The notes: generated by a model not told the origin, from the letters alone. Positions 52,114 through 61,145 are shown, counted from the stretch's first letter. The stretch is 64,000 nt of DNA from Planctomycetota bacterium (GCA_014584395.1 JACTMY010000008.1:62001-126000); one strand, 5' to 3'. Numbers and translations: made by a program.

Positions 52114-53553
52114 TCACGCCAGCCAGGGGGTGATCACCTTGCCGGCGACGTCGGTCAGGCGGAAGTCGCGGCCTTCATAGCGGTAGGTCAAGGCTTCGTG
52201 GTTCAGTCCGAAGAGGTGCAAGAGCGTGGCGTGGAAGTCGTTGATGTGCACCGGGTCGCGGGTGATGTTCCAGCCGAGGTCGTCGGTTTCACCGTAAATC
52301 TGGCCGCCCTTGACGCCGCCCCCCGCCATCCACATGGAAAAGGCGAACGGGTGATGATCCCGCCCGGTGACCTGGGCCATGCCGATGCGATTGTCGCCCA
52401 GCGGCGTGCGGCCGAATTCCGTTCCCCAGACAACGAGCGTCGAGTCGAGCAACCCCCGGACCTTGAGGTCGGACAAGAGGGCCGCGATGGGCCGATCGAC
52501 CGCATGGCAATTGGTCATCAGCCCCGCGTCGATGCCGCCGTGGTGGTCCCAGCCATCCATGTAGATGTTCACGAAGCGGACGCCGCGTTCGATCATCCGG
52601 CGGGCAAGCAGGCAGCTATAGGCGAAGTCCTTGTGCAGTTGGCCGTCGCGGTTCAGGCCGTACATCTCGAGGGTTTTGGGACTTTCCCGCTTCAGATCGA
52701 GCAGTTCCGGGGCGGCGGCCTGCATGCGGAAGGCCAGTTCATAGGCGGCGACGCGGCTGCCGATCTCCGGGTCGCCGATGTGCTGCCAGCGCTGGCGGTT
52801 GATCTCTCCCAGGGTGTCCAGGGTGCTGCGTTCCAGTTCACGGTTGAGGCCGCCGGGCAGGCGGAGGTTCTTGACCGGATCGCCCCGCAGATGAAACTGC
52901 ACGCCGGCGTAGCTGCTGGGCATGAAGCCGCTGGACCAGTTGGTGGCGCCGCCGCGGATGCCGGGGCCGGGCTCGAGCACGACGTAGCTGGGCAGGTCGT
53001 CGGAGAGGTTGCCCAGGCCGTAGGAGAGCCAGGAGCCGATGGTGGGCCGGCCCATGCGTTCGAAGCCGCTGTTCATCATGATGGTGGCGGGGTGATGATT
53101 GAACGGCTGCGTGTGCAGCGAGCGGATCATGAGGAGGTCGTCGGCGTGTTTGGCGATATGGGGCAGCAGGTCGCAGAAGGGCATGCCGCAGCGGCCAAAG
53201 GGGAGAAACGTCCGCGGGCTGGCCAGGACCCGTGCGGAATCCTTTTGGATGAAAGCGAAGCGGGCGTTTTTGAGCAGATGTTCGGGGACCGGCTTGCCGT
53301 GCCACTCGCGGAGTTGCGGCTTGGGGTCGAAGAGGTCGATGTGGCTGGTGCCGCCGGCGAGGAAAAAGAAGACGCACTGCTTGGCCTTGGCCGGGAAGTG
53401 CGGCGGTTTGGCCGAGACGGGCTTGGCGGCGGCGTCGAGGGCCAGGCCGTCGCGGGCCAGCAGATTCAACGTCGCCAAGGCGCCCAGGCCGCTGGCGGCC
53501 GTGGTGAAGAATTGGCGTCGCGACAACCAGGCCGCTTCATCCCAGGGATGCAT
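52114..53553 (-). CDS. DUF1501 domain protein, TAT-exported
   Basis: A 479-residue protein. A twin-arginine signal is seen at S11-R12-R13-Q14-F15-F16, followed by a hydrophobic stretch. The body matches DUF1501, a sulfatase/phosphatase-like fold: CVFFFLAGGTSHIDLFDPKP, MIRSLHTQPFNHHPATIMM, FVNIYMDGWDHHGGID, STLVVWGTEFGRTPLGDN and MAQVTGRDHHPFAFSMWMAGGG. The Asp and His residues in these motifs form the expected metal site. Planctomycete DUF1501 genes usually follow a DUF1549/DUF1553 (cytochrome-c-like) gene; none is here, so this copy is solitary. The substrate is unknown. Confidence 0.9.
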   Translation of the reverse strand: MHPWDEAAWLSRRQFFTTAASGLGALATLNLLARDGLALDAAAKPVSAKPPHFPAKAKQCVFFFLAGGTSHIDLFDPKPQLREWHGKPVPEHLLKNARFAFIQKDSARVLASPRTFLPFGRCGMPFCDLLPHIAKHADDLLMIRSLHTQPFNHHPATIMMNSGFERMGRPTIGSWLSYGLGNLSDDLPSYVVLEPGPGIRGGATNWSSGFMPSSYAGVQFHLRGDPVKNLRLPGGLNRELERSTLDTLGEINRQRWQHIGDPEIGSRVAAYELAFRMQAAAPELLDLKRESPKTLEMYGLNRDGQLHKDFAYSCLLARRMIERGVRFVNIYMDGWDHHGGIDAGLMTNCHAVDRPIAALLSDLKVRGLLDSTLVVWGTEFGRTPLGDNRIGMAQVTGRDHHPFAFSMWMAGGGVKGGQIYGETDDLGWNITRDPVHINDFHATLLHLFGLNHEALTYRYEGRDFRLTDVAGKVITPWLA

Positions 53554-53711
53554 GGACGAACCTCAAGGAGGGTAAAACGAGCAGCCTCTGCATCATACCC
53601 GGATTGGCCCTGGGCTTGCAACCATGGAATGGCGAACCGCTGCAATCGGCGCATGCATGGGGGCCGGCTGGAAGTCGTGACATCCTTCTGCCCGGGCACA
53701 GTTAACTGAAT

Positions 53712-54092
53712 TCAATTCATCAACCCGGCGTCGCGCTGAAACGCTTCGACAGCCGCCTTGGCCTCGGCCAGTCCGCAGCCCGTCTCTTCACGATACACCT
53801 TGATCGCTTCGATTTTGCGGCTGGGATCGCGGGCGATCTCCCGAACGCCCTCCGACAGCGGCGGCAGTTTGGCGGCGTCGATGGCGGACGTTCCCCGGCT
53901 GCCAAACGCCTGGGATAAATAGACTACGGCCATGAACAGGGAAGCGAACCAGCAGACGCCGCGCGTCCATTGCCATTCCACGCGCAGCATGTCGCCGAAG
54001 AGGATGAAGAGATACACCCAGATGAGCGTCAAGGCTCCATAAAATTCGCGGCGGGTGATGGGCGACGCGGAGGACGAAGCAAGTTCGCTCAT
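53712..54092 (-). CDS. Membrane protein with C-terminal ribosomal L7/L12-like segment
   Basis: A 126-residue protein. Two membrane helices lie at about residues 17-36 (YGALTLIWVYLFILFGDMLR) and 44-62. The C-terminal 35 residues, PSRKIEAIKVYREETGCGLA and EAKAAVEAF, match the conserved helix pair of the ribosomal protein L7/L12 C-terminal domain (KIxVIKxVRExTGLGLKEAKxLVE). Such L7/L12-like modules occur outside ribosomes in small membrane proteins, usually without assigned function. It is not a ribosomal protein: the stalk dimerisation domain is absent. Confidence 0.7.
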   Translation of the reverse strand: MSELASSSASPITRREFYGALTLIWVYLFILFGDMLRVEWQWTRGVCWFASLFMAVVYLSQAFGSRGTSAIDAAKLPPLSEGVREIARDPSRKIEAIKVYREETGCGLAEAKAAVEAFQRDAGLMN

Positions 54093-54131
54093 GGCAGGCT
54101 CCTTGTAGCTTAGCCGGGCCTTGCGGAATCC

Positions 54132-54980
54132 TTACAACTGAACGTGCAGCGGGCGATCGACGTGCACGACCGTGATCCAGGGACAATGGCCCGGCCGGCG
54201 ATGGTGCTGCAGCACCCACATGGCCACCTGGCCTGGGGTGCCGTGAAAGCCGCGTATTGCGATCTCGCAATCCTCATCGTCCACGCCGAAATGATCGCGG
54301 ATTTGGTATTCGAGGATGAGCTGTGCCGCGGCGGGGCTGGGATGGTATTGAAAATGCTTCACCCACACCTGAATGCCCTGGATGCTGCCGATGCAGATTT
54401 TGCACGTGGTGTCGTCGCGGAGGTCGAGGGAAACCCCAGGCGGCGCGATGCCGGGGAGCATCCGTCCTGAAGCCCGGCCGCGTTCGAGCGGGGCGGCGGA
54501 GTCAAACCGGGGCCGGGTCGGGCCGCTGTCCGTCACCAGATCGTGATAGTCCACGTGGCCCGCGCGGTGCTGGGCGCGCAGATTGTCAATCACCCGCGCT
54601 TCGAAGCGGCGCGCCGCCGCGACAAACCCCGGCGTGGACGCCATCTCTCGGTCCAGGCTCGTGAAACGCCGCTCCGCCCGGGAGCGGTTGTTTTGCGTCC
54701 AGGCGCGGAACAATTCGAGCGCCACGGCGCCCCCGACCGCCATCTCGCGAGCGAGATAACCCTGTAAGGCAAGGGTCGGCTCCAGCATGGCCACGGCCAC
54801 GCGGCCGCGCGCCAATAAGCTGGCCTGCACGGGCCGGGCCGTGTCGTCCAAATCTTGTTTGTTGGGATCGTCCATTTTGGCGGCGATCAGAAAGCGCTCG
54901 CTGGCGGGTTGCTGCACTCCCGTGGCTGACGTTTGCTGCGGCAAGGGAGCATGGGTCGTTGACGAAGTGGTCGTGGTCAT
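54132..54980 (-). CDS. Hypothetical protein
   Basis: I do not recognise this 282-residue protein. It begins with a Thr/Ser/Gln-rich stretch, has no signal peptide and no membrane helix. A helical middle (ALELFRAWTQNNRSRAERRF, AARRFEARVIDNLRAQHR) is followed by a beta-rich end with TTCKICIGSIQGIQVWVKHF and ILEYQIRDHFGVDDEDCEIA. Two Cys in CKIC could bind a metal. The late HHRRPGHCPWITVVHVDRP is unusual. No functional hint comes from the neighbouring genes. Confidence 0.55.
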   Translation of the reverse strand: MTTTTSSTTHAPLPQQTSATGVQQPASERFLIAAKMDDPNKQDLDDTARPVQASLLARGRVAVAMLEPTLALQGYLAREMAVGGAVALELFRAWTQNNRSRAERRFTSLDREMASTPGFVAAARRFEARVIDNLRAQHRAGHVDYHDLVTDSGPTRPRFDSAAPLERGRASGRMLPGIAPPGVSLDLRDDTTCKICIGSIQGIQVWVKHFQYHPSPAAAQLILEYQIRDHFGVDDEDCEIAIRGFHGTPGQVAMWVLQHHRRPGHCPWITVVHVDRPLHVQL

Positions 54981-55142
54981 GGCAAGTCTCGCGCAATGGA
55001 AACAGGCTCAGGTTCTGATGCCGTTATTCTATCCGCCTTTCATGGTCCATAGGGGAGAAAAGGTCGCATCGCGGCAGCCGCGTCCTCTCGCGGGTCGTTC
55101 GCGGCGTTGCTCTCGCATCCATGATAACGTATCCTGGCCTTC

Positions 55143-55715
55143 ATGGATCAAGTCACGCACTGGCTGCAGGCGGCGGCGCGGGGCGAGCCGGGCGCCGTCG
55201 ACCAGCTTATGCCCCTGGTCTACGATGAACTGCGGCAACTGGCGGCGCAGCGGTTGTCCCGCGAACGCCCGGACCACACCCTCGCGCCGACGGCCTTGGT
55301 CCATGAAGCCTATCTGAAGCTGCTCGGCCCGAGCACGCCCGGTGCGGACCCCGTTTTGCCGTTCGCCAACCGCGGCCACTTCTTTGCCGCCGCCGGGGAG
55401 GCGATGCGCCGCATCCTGGTCGATCATGCCCGGCAAAAGAAAAGCCGCAAACGGGGCGGCGACCTCGCCCGGCATGACCTGGACGATCTGCCTTTAGCCT
55501 GGCCGGAGCCGCGGGAAGACCTGGTGGCCTTGGATGAAGCGTTGACCAGGCTGGCCCAGGTGGATCCCCAGGCGGTGCAAGTGGTGCAGATGCATTTTTT
55601 CGCGGGGTTGTCGCTGTTGGATGTGGCGGAAGTGCTGTCCATTTCGCCCCGAACAGCCTATCGCATCTGGACTTATGCCCGGGCCTGGCTGCGGCGCGCC
55701 TTGGAAACGCCATAA
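55143..55715 (+). CDS. ECF-family sigma factor (planctomycete type)
   Basis: A 190-residue sigma factor of the ECF family with the Sigma70_ECF signature. Region 2 reads LVYDELRQLAAQRLSRERPD, HTLAPTALVHEAYLKLL and HFFAAAGEAMRRILVDHARQ; region 4 has VDPQAVQVVQMHFFAGLSLL and DVAEVLSISPRTAYRIWTYA. It directs RNA polymerase to a special promoter set. No anti-sigma gene is next to it. A Ser/Thr kinase gene starts 86 bases downstream, an arrangement frequent in planctomycetes in which the kinase is thought to control the sigma factor. A decayed copy of its conserved central segment lies after the kinase. Confidence 0.9.
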   Translation: MDQVTHWLQAAARGEPGAVDQLMPLVYDELRQLAAQRLSRERPDHTLAPTALVHEAYLKLLGPSTPGADPVLPFANRGHFFAAAGEAMRRILVDHARQKKSRKRGGDLARHDLDDLPLAWPEPREDLVALDEALTRLAQVDPQAVQVVQMHFFAGLSLLDVAEVLSISPRTAYRIWTYARAWLRRALETP

Positions 55716-55801
55716 AATTGCATCATTTTTGGCAGTTGGTCCGTCTCTTTTACGCATGACAGTGTAAAGACGTCTCCCCCAGCGGCCATGCAGGTTGCAT
55801 C

Positions 55802-57886
55802 ATGAACGAACGCACCCTTTTTTGGGCAGCCCTGGAAAAGTCGAACCCGGTCGATCGGCAACAGTATCTAGATGCTGCTTGCGGCAGTGACACGGAACTG
55901 CGCCAAAACGTGGAAGCCCTTCTGAAGGCCCACGCGGAGACCGACGCCTTTATGCGGGAACCGATCTTGGCGGGTCAGGCCAAATGGGCCGGAGCGGAAG
56001 GGTGGGAACAGCCGACTTGGAAAGCCGATGACCGGGAGGGCATCGCGGACGTGCGCTCCTGGTTAAGCCCCACGGACGACCCAAAGGCCATCGGCCGCTT
56101 GGGCCATTATGAAGTGCAAGCGATCGTGGGGCAGGGCGGCATGGGCGTGGTGCTGCGGGCGTTTGACACCAAGCTGCATCGCGTGGTCGCGCTGAAATGC
56201 ATGAACCGGGCCGCGGCGGGAAGCGGCGAGGCACGCAAGCGGTTCATTCGGGAGGCCAAAGCCGCCGCTGCCGTCAGCCATGACAACGTCGTCGCCATCC
56301 ATGCCGTCGATGACGCGGGCCCGGTGCCCTATCTGGTCATGCCCTTCGTGGCGGGGATGTCCCTCGAACAAAAAATCATGCAGGAAGGTTCGCTCGAACT
56401 GAAGGAAGTGCTGCGCATCAGCCTTCAGATCGCCCGGGGATTGTCGGCGGCCCATCGCCAGGGACTGGTGCACCGCGACATCAAGCCCGCCAATATCCTG
56501 CTGGAAAACGGCGTGCAGCGGGTGAAGATCACCGACTTTGGGCTGGCCCGAACCGTGGATGACGCCACCGTCACGCAACCAGGCGTCATCACCGGCACGC
56601 CGCAATTCATGTCTCCCGAACAGGCCGAAGGCCACGCGATCGATCATCGCAGCGATTTGTTCAGTCTGGGCAGCGTGATGTACGCCATGTGCACGGGGCG
56701 AGCGCCGTTCCAGGCCTCGACGACCCTGGCCACCCTGCGCCGCGTCAGCGAGGCTCATCCGCGGCCCATCCGCGAACTGAACCCCGAGATGCCCGAGTGG
56801 CTTTGCCGGATCATCGCCAAGCTGCACGCCAAGGAGCCGAGCCAGCGGTTTCAGTCGGCGGAGGAGTTGGCCGAGATGCTGGAAACCTGTCTGGCGGGGT
56901 TGCAGCAGCATCGGCCCGTGGAAGCATACGCGCCGGTGATCGAGTTGCCGCCGGCCTCATCGACCGCCGCGGAGCTGGGTGCCGCAGGCTGGTCCAAACA
57001 AAAGATGGGGCGAGCTATTGGCTATATTGCGGCTGCGGTCGTGATCCTGTTCCTGTTGAAGAATAAAGAGTGGATCACTTATCCCATCAAATGGTTCTTT
57101 TTCTCGAAAGTCTCTTATTTCTTCAACGAAGACGGACTGGAAGCGCGGATCTGGAAGATGGACCCCAACCCATTGTTCAGGCTGCCGGAACCGAGTCAGG
57201 AACCAGGCAGCGATCGCTTTCCCATTCATTTGCCTGGCGAGCCGCCTTTATACACCCTGTCTTTGAGCAAGGGGTCGATGGGCAGCACGCGCTGGGAGCC
57301 AGGGACCTACGTTGTCTATGTCGCCAAAGGCGATCTAATGCTCGACCATTTTCATCTTGATGTGCTTTGGAATAAGTCCACTGAATTGCAGTTTGGGCGA
57401 AGGAATGAGCCAAAAGCTGACCTGCAGCGGCTTCAGGGAAAATGGTATGCCAAAAGCGTTCATTACCGCGAAGCTGACGCGCTTATGCTGGATGCCCCGG
57501 GAAAGCCGCCAAAGGTTGCTCCCAAGAGTTTGCAAAACCTCGACTATTTGGCCCTGAAAGCAGAAGCTTTGCCCCTCACGCAATTGGAGATCAGCGATCA
57601 CCGGCTGCATCTCCTACTGCCCGGCATGGACACAGCGACCGATTTTTCAGTCTATGTGGGACAACATCGCCGCTATCTGTTGCTGAACTCCATCAGCTCC
57701 ACCAGCACCTTCAGGCTCAACCGCCTCGTCGAGTATCACTTCCGCGGCTTCGAACTGCACCTGTATGTGCACGAACCGCAGCCGCAACCAATGGCAGAAA
57801 TCTATCGCAAACAGGGCTTCCCCATCCCCGTGCCGCCGAACTCGGGTCTACATCTGGTCTTCACGCAAAAGCGGCCTGGATCGTGA
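55802..57886 (+). CDS. Membrane-anchored Ser/Thr protein kinase
   Basis: A 694-residue receptor-like kinase. Residues of about 1-95 are an N-terminal extension with HAETDAFMREPILAG. The Hanks-type kinase domain (about 98-375) has LGHYEVQAIVGQGGMGVV, the ATP-binding Lys in VVALKCM, HRDIKPANILLENG (about 225) and DFGLARTVDDATVTQPG with TGTPQFMSPEQAEGHAID. One membrane helix lies at about 403-420 (IGYIAAAVVILFLLKN). The outer part (about 430-690) has no WD40 repeats; LQRLQGKWYAKSVHYREADA resembles a short planctomycete domain, and the whole is otherwise unassigned. Paired with the ECF sigma gene upstream, it is a likely signalling partner. Confidence 0.9.
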   Translation: MNERTLFWAALEKSNPVDRQQYLDAACGSDTELRQNVEALLKAHAETDAFMREPILAGQAKWAGAEGWEQPTWKADDREGIADVRSWLSPTDDPKAIGRLGHYEVQAIVGQGGMGVVLRAFDTKLHRVVALKCMNRAAAGSGEARKRFIREAKAAAAVSHDNVVAIHAVDDAGPVPYLVMPFVAGMSLEQKIMQEGSLELKEVLRISLQIARGLSAAHRQGLVHRDIKPANILLENGVQRVKITDFGLARTVDDATVTQPGVITGTPQFMSPEQAEGHAIDHRSDLFSLGSVMYAMCTGRAPFQASTTLATLRRVSEAHPRPIRELNPEMPEWLCRIIAKLHAKEPSQRFQSAEELAEMLETCLAGLQQHRPVEAYAPVIELPPASSTAAELGAAGWSKQKMGRAIGYIAAAVVILFLLKNKEWITYPIKWFFFSKVSYFFNEDGLEARIWKMDPNPLFRLPEPSQEPGSDRFPIHLPGEPPLYTLSLSKGSMGSTRWEPGTYVVYVAKGDLMLDHFHLDVLWNKSTELQFGRRNEPKADLQRLQGKWYAKSVHYREADALMLDAPGKPPKVAPKSLQNLDYLALKAEALPLTQLEISDHRLHLLLPGMDTATDFSVYVGQHRRYLLLNSISSTSTFRLNRLVEYHFRGFELHLYVHEPQPQPMAEIYRKQGFPIPVPPNSGLHLVFTQKRPGS

Positions 57887-58002
57887 ACGATGCTCGCGCG
57901 CCGTCGGCCCTGGTCCATGAACTCTATTTGCAATGGCTTTCTCCGAGCACCTCCGGCGAATGGACTCCTCATTCGCGGCGGCCCATTGTCCACTTCGAAT
58001 GA
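57886..58002 (+). pseudogene. Decayed fragment of an ECF sigma factor gene
   Basis: Immediately after the kinase stop, in another frame, the bases encode ARAPSALVHELYLQWLSPST and GEWTPHSRRPIVHFE before a stop. This matches region 2 of the sigma factor at 55143 (LAPTALVHEAYLKLLGPSTP and onward), also visible at the DNA level. There is no start, and the frame overlaps the kinase end. It is best read as a remnant of a second, tandem sigma gene. Confidence 0.7.
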
Positions 58003-58038
58003 TTTTTACTGTCCACGTTGCAATGGGAAGCGCGGTTG

Positions 58039-58093
58039 GGTTAGTGAAGCGGTAAGAGGACCATCGTTCCCGCCGCACGGTTTTCCACTAACC
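58039..58093 (+). promoter_or_regulatory. 5' leader hairpin ending just before the ribosome-binding site
   Basis: GGTTAGTG (58039-58046) and CACTAACC (58086-58093) form a perfect 8-bp stem around a 39-base loop that contains further GCGG/CCGC pairing. The stem ends one base before the AAAGGAG site of the gene at 58106, so folding could affect translation of that gene or stabilise its mRNA. Confidence 0.35.
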
Positions 58094-58105
58094 AAAGGAG
58101 CAGCC

Positions 58106-58621
58106 ATGACCCTTTCCGCTCGCGTCATTGCCATGTTGCTGGTCGTCATTCTCCCACTGAGTTCGGAGATCGTGGGGACGGCCCATGCGCAACCCACCCT
58201 CAAGGGTCCCATGGATGGCATCCTGGTCTTTGATCCTGCCGATCCCGGTTTTGCAACGTTCACCGGCGGCGGCCACCTCACGCTCATGGGCAAGGTGGCC
58301 ATGGTCGCGGAGATGCGCTTCGTGCCGGGCGCCGCACCCGGTACCTTGCATGGAACAGGTGTAGCCGCCATCATCGCCGCCAATGGGGACGTCCTCACCG
58401 CCAAAATCCTCTGGCTCGTCGATGCGCAGGGGATGGGCAAGTTGGAGTTTCGATGGCCGGGCGTCATCATGTTCCGCGATGGCACGGTGGTCGCCAGCAC
58501 GGGGCGTTTTGTAACGCTGCCCTTTGCCGGTCTGCGCGGCACGTCGGCCTCGACAGGCACGGGCGGCAAGACGCGCATCGTGATGACCGGTGAAATCGTC
58601 GACCCGGATCCGCTCGATTAA
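58106..58621 (+). CDS. Hypothetical secreted beta-rich protein
   Basis: A 171-residue protein from the start at 58106, which follows AAAGGAG; the longer frame upstream overlaps other features. A signal peptide (MTLSARVIAMLLVVILPLSS, cut near AHA) leads into a beta-sheet-rich body with TFTGGGHLTLMGKVAMVAEM, GVAAIIAANGDVLTAKILWL and LEFRWPGVIMFRDGTVVAST. The pattern of short strands resembles small avidin-like or lipocalin-like barrels, but no ligand motif is seen. Function is unknown. A hairpin lies in the leader. Confidence 0.6.
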   Translation: MTLSARVIAMLLVVILPLSSEIVGTAHAQPTLKGPMDGILVFDPADPGFATFTGGGHLTLMGKVAMVAEMRFVPGAAPGTLHGTGVAAIIAANGDVLTAKILWLVDAQGMGKLEFRWPGVIMFRDGTVVASTGRFVTLPFAGLRGTSASTGTGGKTRIVMTGEIVDPDPLD

Positions 58622-58730
58622 CCGAGGACATCGGACTTGGGGCCTCGGCGTGCCAAAACCTTTCTCTGAGCGGTCTGGTCATGGCGGGACCCCGCTCGGG
58701 ATGAAGGGCGAACCATGGAAATGGGGCATG

Positions 58731-58767
58731 AAAAAACAACACCGGGCGAGGCGGCCCTCGCCCGGTG
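58731..58767 (-). terminator. Rho-independent terminator of the DUF1559 gene
   Basis: On the minus strand a perfect 12-bp stem (CACCGGGCGAGG at 58767-58756 with its complement at 58751-58740) has a GCCG loop and is followed by TTGTTTTTT. It ends the minus-strand DUF1559 gene whose stop is 26 bases before it. Confidence 0.92.
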
Positions 58768-58792
58768 GATCGATCCGCATTCAGCCTCGCGG

Positions 58793-59767
58793 TTAGTCCG
58801 TGAAATTCATGATGATTTCGCCGCTGTTGCGGGTGACCAAAGCGGCGAGGGTCCACAGTTCGGTGTTCTCGGCGAGAAACCGCACCGAGCCGTCGGCAAA
58901 GGCGAAATTGGCCCCGCCGGGATGGAAGCTGTAGAAGCAGTGGCCCCATTCGTTGGAATTGTTGATCTTAATCGGTCCGGGGATGGGACCGAAGGCGGGA
59001 TCCCAGGCGCGGTCCTGACCAATCATGTAGGGATTGTCGGTTGTGGCCCAGGCGCCGCCGCGCGCCCGCACTCGGGGCGTGCCGAAGTAGTTCACCGGAT
59101 AATGGGTGCGGCGCCGCCAGACGTCTTCCCGCCCCGCGCACTCGCCCAGCAGAATGCTCGTCGACACGCCGTCCTGGATCGATTTGAAATCATTGCGAAT
59201 GTTGTCGGCGGCGTACCAGCCGATCACGCCGCGCAGGTCCGCCGTCGGACCATACTGCATATTGCCGGGCAAGTGCAGATTGATCTCCGGATGCACGCCC
59301 GTGGGAGGGAAGTAATCGCCGCAGGCACCGGTCTTGTTGGGCGGCGTGGGTTCGGGCTTATCCTGGATGCGGTTCGGCTCCGCCGTCGCGGGGCATTGCA
59401 CGATCTTGAGCCGCTCGGCCACGATCTCGCGGTTGGGCGAAATCCACCAGGGCGTGCCGAAGTCATAGTTCCGCACGCGGTTGGCCTCTTCGATGTACGG
59501 CAAGACGAAGGGGGCCCAATTATGCCACCCGGCCGCACCGTTGGGATCGGTATAGGCCAGGGGGAAGCGATCATGGTCCAAATGGTAATGATGGAAGGCG
59601 ATCGTGATCTGCCGCATGTTGCTGGCGCACAAGGCGCGATCGGCTGCCGCCCGCACCCTTTGGATGGCGGGCAGGAGCAAGGCCAGCAACAGGCCAATGA
59701 TGGCGATCACCACCAGCAGTTCGACCAGGGTGAAACCTCGCATTTGTCGGCGTGAACGTTTGACCAT
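58793..59767 (-). CDS. DUF1559 domain protein with prepilin-type N-terminus
   Basis: A 324-residue protein. The N-terminus is a type IV pilin-like/pseudopilin leader: RGFTLVELLVVIAIIGLLLA, to be cut before Phe by a prepilin peptidase, leaving a hydrophobic helix. The rest is DUF1559, including NMRQITIAFHHYHLDHDRFP and the C-terminal motif HPGGANFAFADGSVRFL (the H-X9-DG pattern). DUF1559 proteins are numerous in planctomycetes and believed to assemble at the cell surface or in secretion structures; the exact role is unknown. A strong terminator follows. Confidence 0.92.
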   Translation of the reverse strand: MVKRSRRQMRGFTLVELLVVIAIIGLLLALLLPAIQRVRAAADRALCASNMRQITIAFHHYHLDHDRFPLAYTDPNGAAGWHNWAPFVLPYIEEANRVRNYDFGTPWWISPNREIVAERLKIVQCPATAEPNRIQDKPEPTPPNKTGACGDYFPPTGVHPEINLHLPGNMQYGPTADLRGVIGWYAADNIRNDFKSIQDGVSTSILLGECAGREDVWRRRTHYPVNYFGTPRVRARGGAWATTDNPYMIGQDRAWDPAFGPIPGPIKINNSNEWGHCFYSFHPGGANFAFADGSVRFLAENTELWTLAALVTRNSGEIIMNFTD

Positions 59768-60059
59768 GTCAATTCCCTCGGTTCAATGAACACCACGCCA
59801 ACTATTATTGTGGACCCGTTTGGATAGGTCAACGAATGTCTGACGAAGATCATGAGGCTTTCATGATTCGCCTGCAGGTCGAGTCGGTAAGGGGGTTGTT
59901 GATCTTGCCCCGTTTGGCCAAAAGAGGTAGAACTAGGCTCCGCACCTCGAAACCGCATCTTGCAAGGTCCGCCATAAACTCCAGATCAAGATCGCATGAC
60001 GGCATGGCCGCGGCGGTCCGCGATCTCTTGTCATTCGCTTGGAAGCCGGAGGCAGAAGC

Positions 60060-61055
60060 ATGATGCATCCAACTTGGCGTCTGGGAACCATCCTGGCCGT
60101 GGTGTGCAGCTGGCTCGTGCCCTTGGCGGCACAACAACCGCCGAGGATTTTGCCGCATCCGCCCAGTGCTGGCCCCACGACCATCGTGGACAGCTTCAAG
60201 GAAGTGGTGGCGGTGGTCAACGGCCAGCCCATCACCAAGGCGGAATTGGCCGAGGAGCTGATTCAACGCCGCGGCAAACAGCAACTGCAACTGCTGATCA
60301 ACCGCAAGATCATCGAACAAGCCTGCGCCAAGGCGGGCATCACCGTGACCGACAAGGAAGTGGAAGAGGAGCTGCGCGAGCTGATGCACGCCAACGGCTT
60401 CACCACGGCCAGCGAATTCGAAAAGCAGATGGTCCGCCCCATGATGCAAATGACGCTCGTCGACTACAAGGAAGACGTGCTCCGCCAGGGGCTGCTCACC
60501 CGCAAGCTGGCAGGCAAGCGGGTCAGCGTCACGGACGAGGATTTGCAGCAAGCCTTTGAGTCGCGGTTCGGCGAAAAGGTGCAGTGCCGCATCATCGTCG
60601 AGAAGAGCCTCAAGATCGCCCAGGACATGTACGTCAAAATCGGCAACAATCGCATCAACTTCCTGCAAGTCGCCCGGCAGCAGGCGGACAAGAATCTGGC
60701 CTCGTCGGCGGGACAAATCAATCCCTTCGGCCGCTACACCACGTTCGATGCCTTGGAGAAGCGGGCGTTCGAACTGCAAGACGGCGAGATCAGCGAGGTG
60801 ATCCAGGTGCCCGAGGGCGGGTACGTCATCATCCTGCGGGAAGGCGTCATCCCCGCCGACACGACCAAGAAACTCGACGACGTGCGCGCCGAGTTGACCC
60901 GCGAGGTGCTCGAACGCAAAACCAAGCAGGTCGTGCCCGCGCTGGTGGCGGAGCTGAAGAATCAAGCCGACGTGCAAGATTACCTCAACAACAAGTTCGA
61001 CATCATTCGGGCCACCATGATCCGCGATCAGCAAAATGCGCCGGACAAGAAATAG
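60060..61055 (+). CDS. SurA-type peptidylprolyl isomerase
   Basis: A 331-residue exported chaperone/PPIase from the start at 60060 with GGAGG at 8-base spacing. A signal peptide (LGTILAVVCSWLVPLAA) is followed by the SurA N-terminal helical domain: VAVVNGQPITKAELAEELIQ, INRKIIEQACAKAGITVTDK. A parvulin-type (rotamase) domain covers about 200-290, with FLQVARQQADKNLASSAGQI, AFELQDGEISEVIQVPEGGY. It should help outer-membrane or exported proteins fold in the periplasm. The trpC gene follows, with a hairpin between the two. Confidence 0.85.
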   Translation: MMHPTWRLGTILAVVCSWLVPLAAQQPPRILPHPPSAGPTTIVDSFKEVVAVVNGQPITKAELAEELIQRRGKQQLQLLINRKIIEQACAKAGITVTDKEVEEELRELMHANGFTTASEFEKQMVRPMMQMTLVDYKEDVLRQGLLTRKLAGKRVSVTDEDLQQAFESRFGEKVQCRIIVEKSLKIAQDMYVKIGNNRINFLQVARQQADKNLASSAGQINPFGRYTTFDALEKRAFELQDGEISEVIQVPEGGYVIILREGVIPADTTKKLDDVRAELTREVLERKTKQVVPALVAELKNQADVQDYLNNKFDIIRATMIRDQQNAPDKK

Positions 61056-61093
61056 CAGCGGCTTTGCTTGACGGTCTCTTTGCGATACACTGC

Positions 61094-61120
61094 ACCCTGC
61101 CCGGACCACGGGCAGGGTTT
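61094..61120 (+). terminator. Probable terminator between the surA-like and trpC genes
   Basis: ACCCTGCCCG (61094-61103) and CGGGCAGGGT (61109-61118) pair over 10 bp around GACCA, followed by only TTG. A hairpin this stable may stop or attenuate transcription into trpC. Confidence 0.5.
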
Positions 61121-61145
61121 GCTGTTGAGCATGGGGCCGAAAGAC

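Noticed and set aside
52198-53709. A 503-codon plus-strand frame opposite the DUF1501 gene
   Set aside because: It is a shadow of the DUF1501 coding strand, with low-complexity composition and no motifs.
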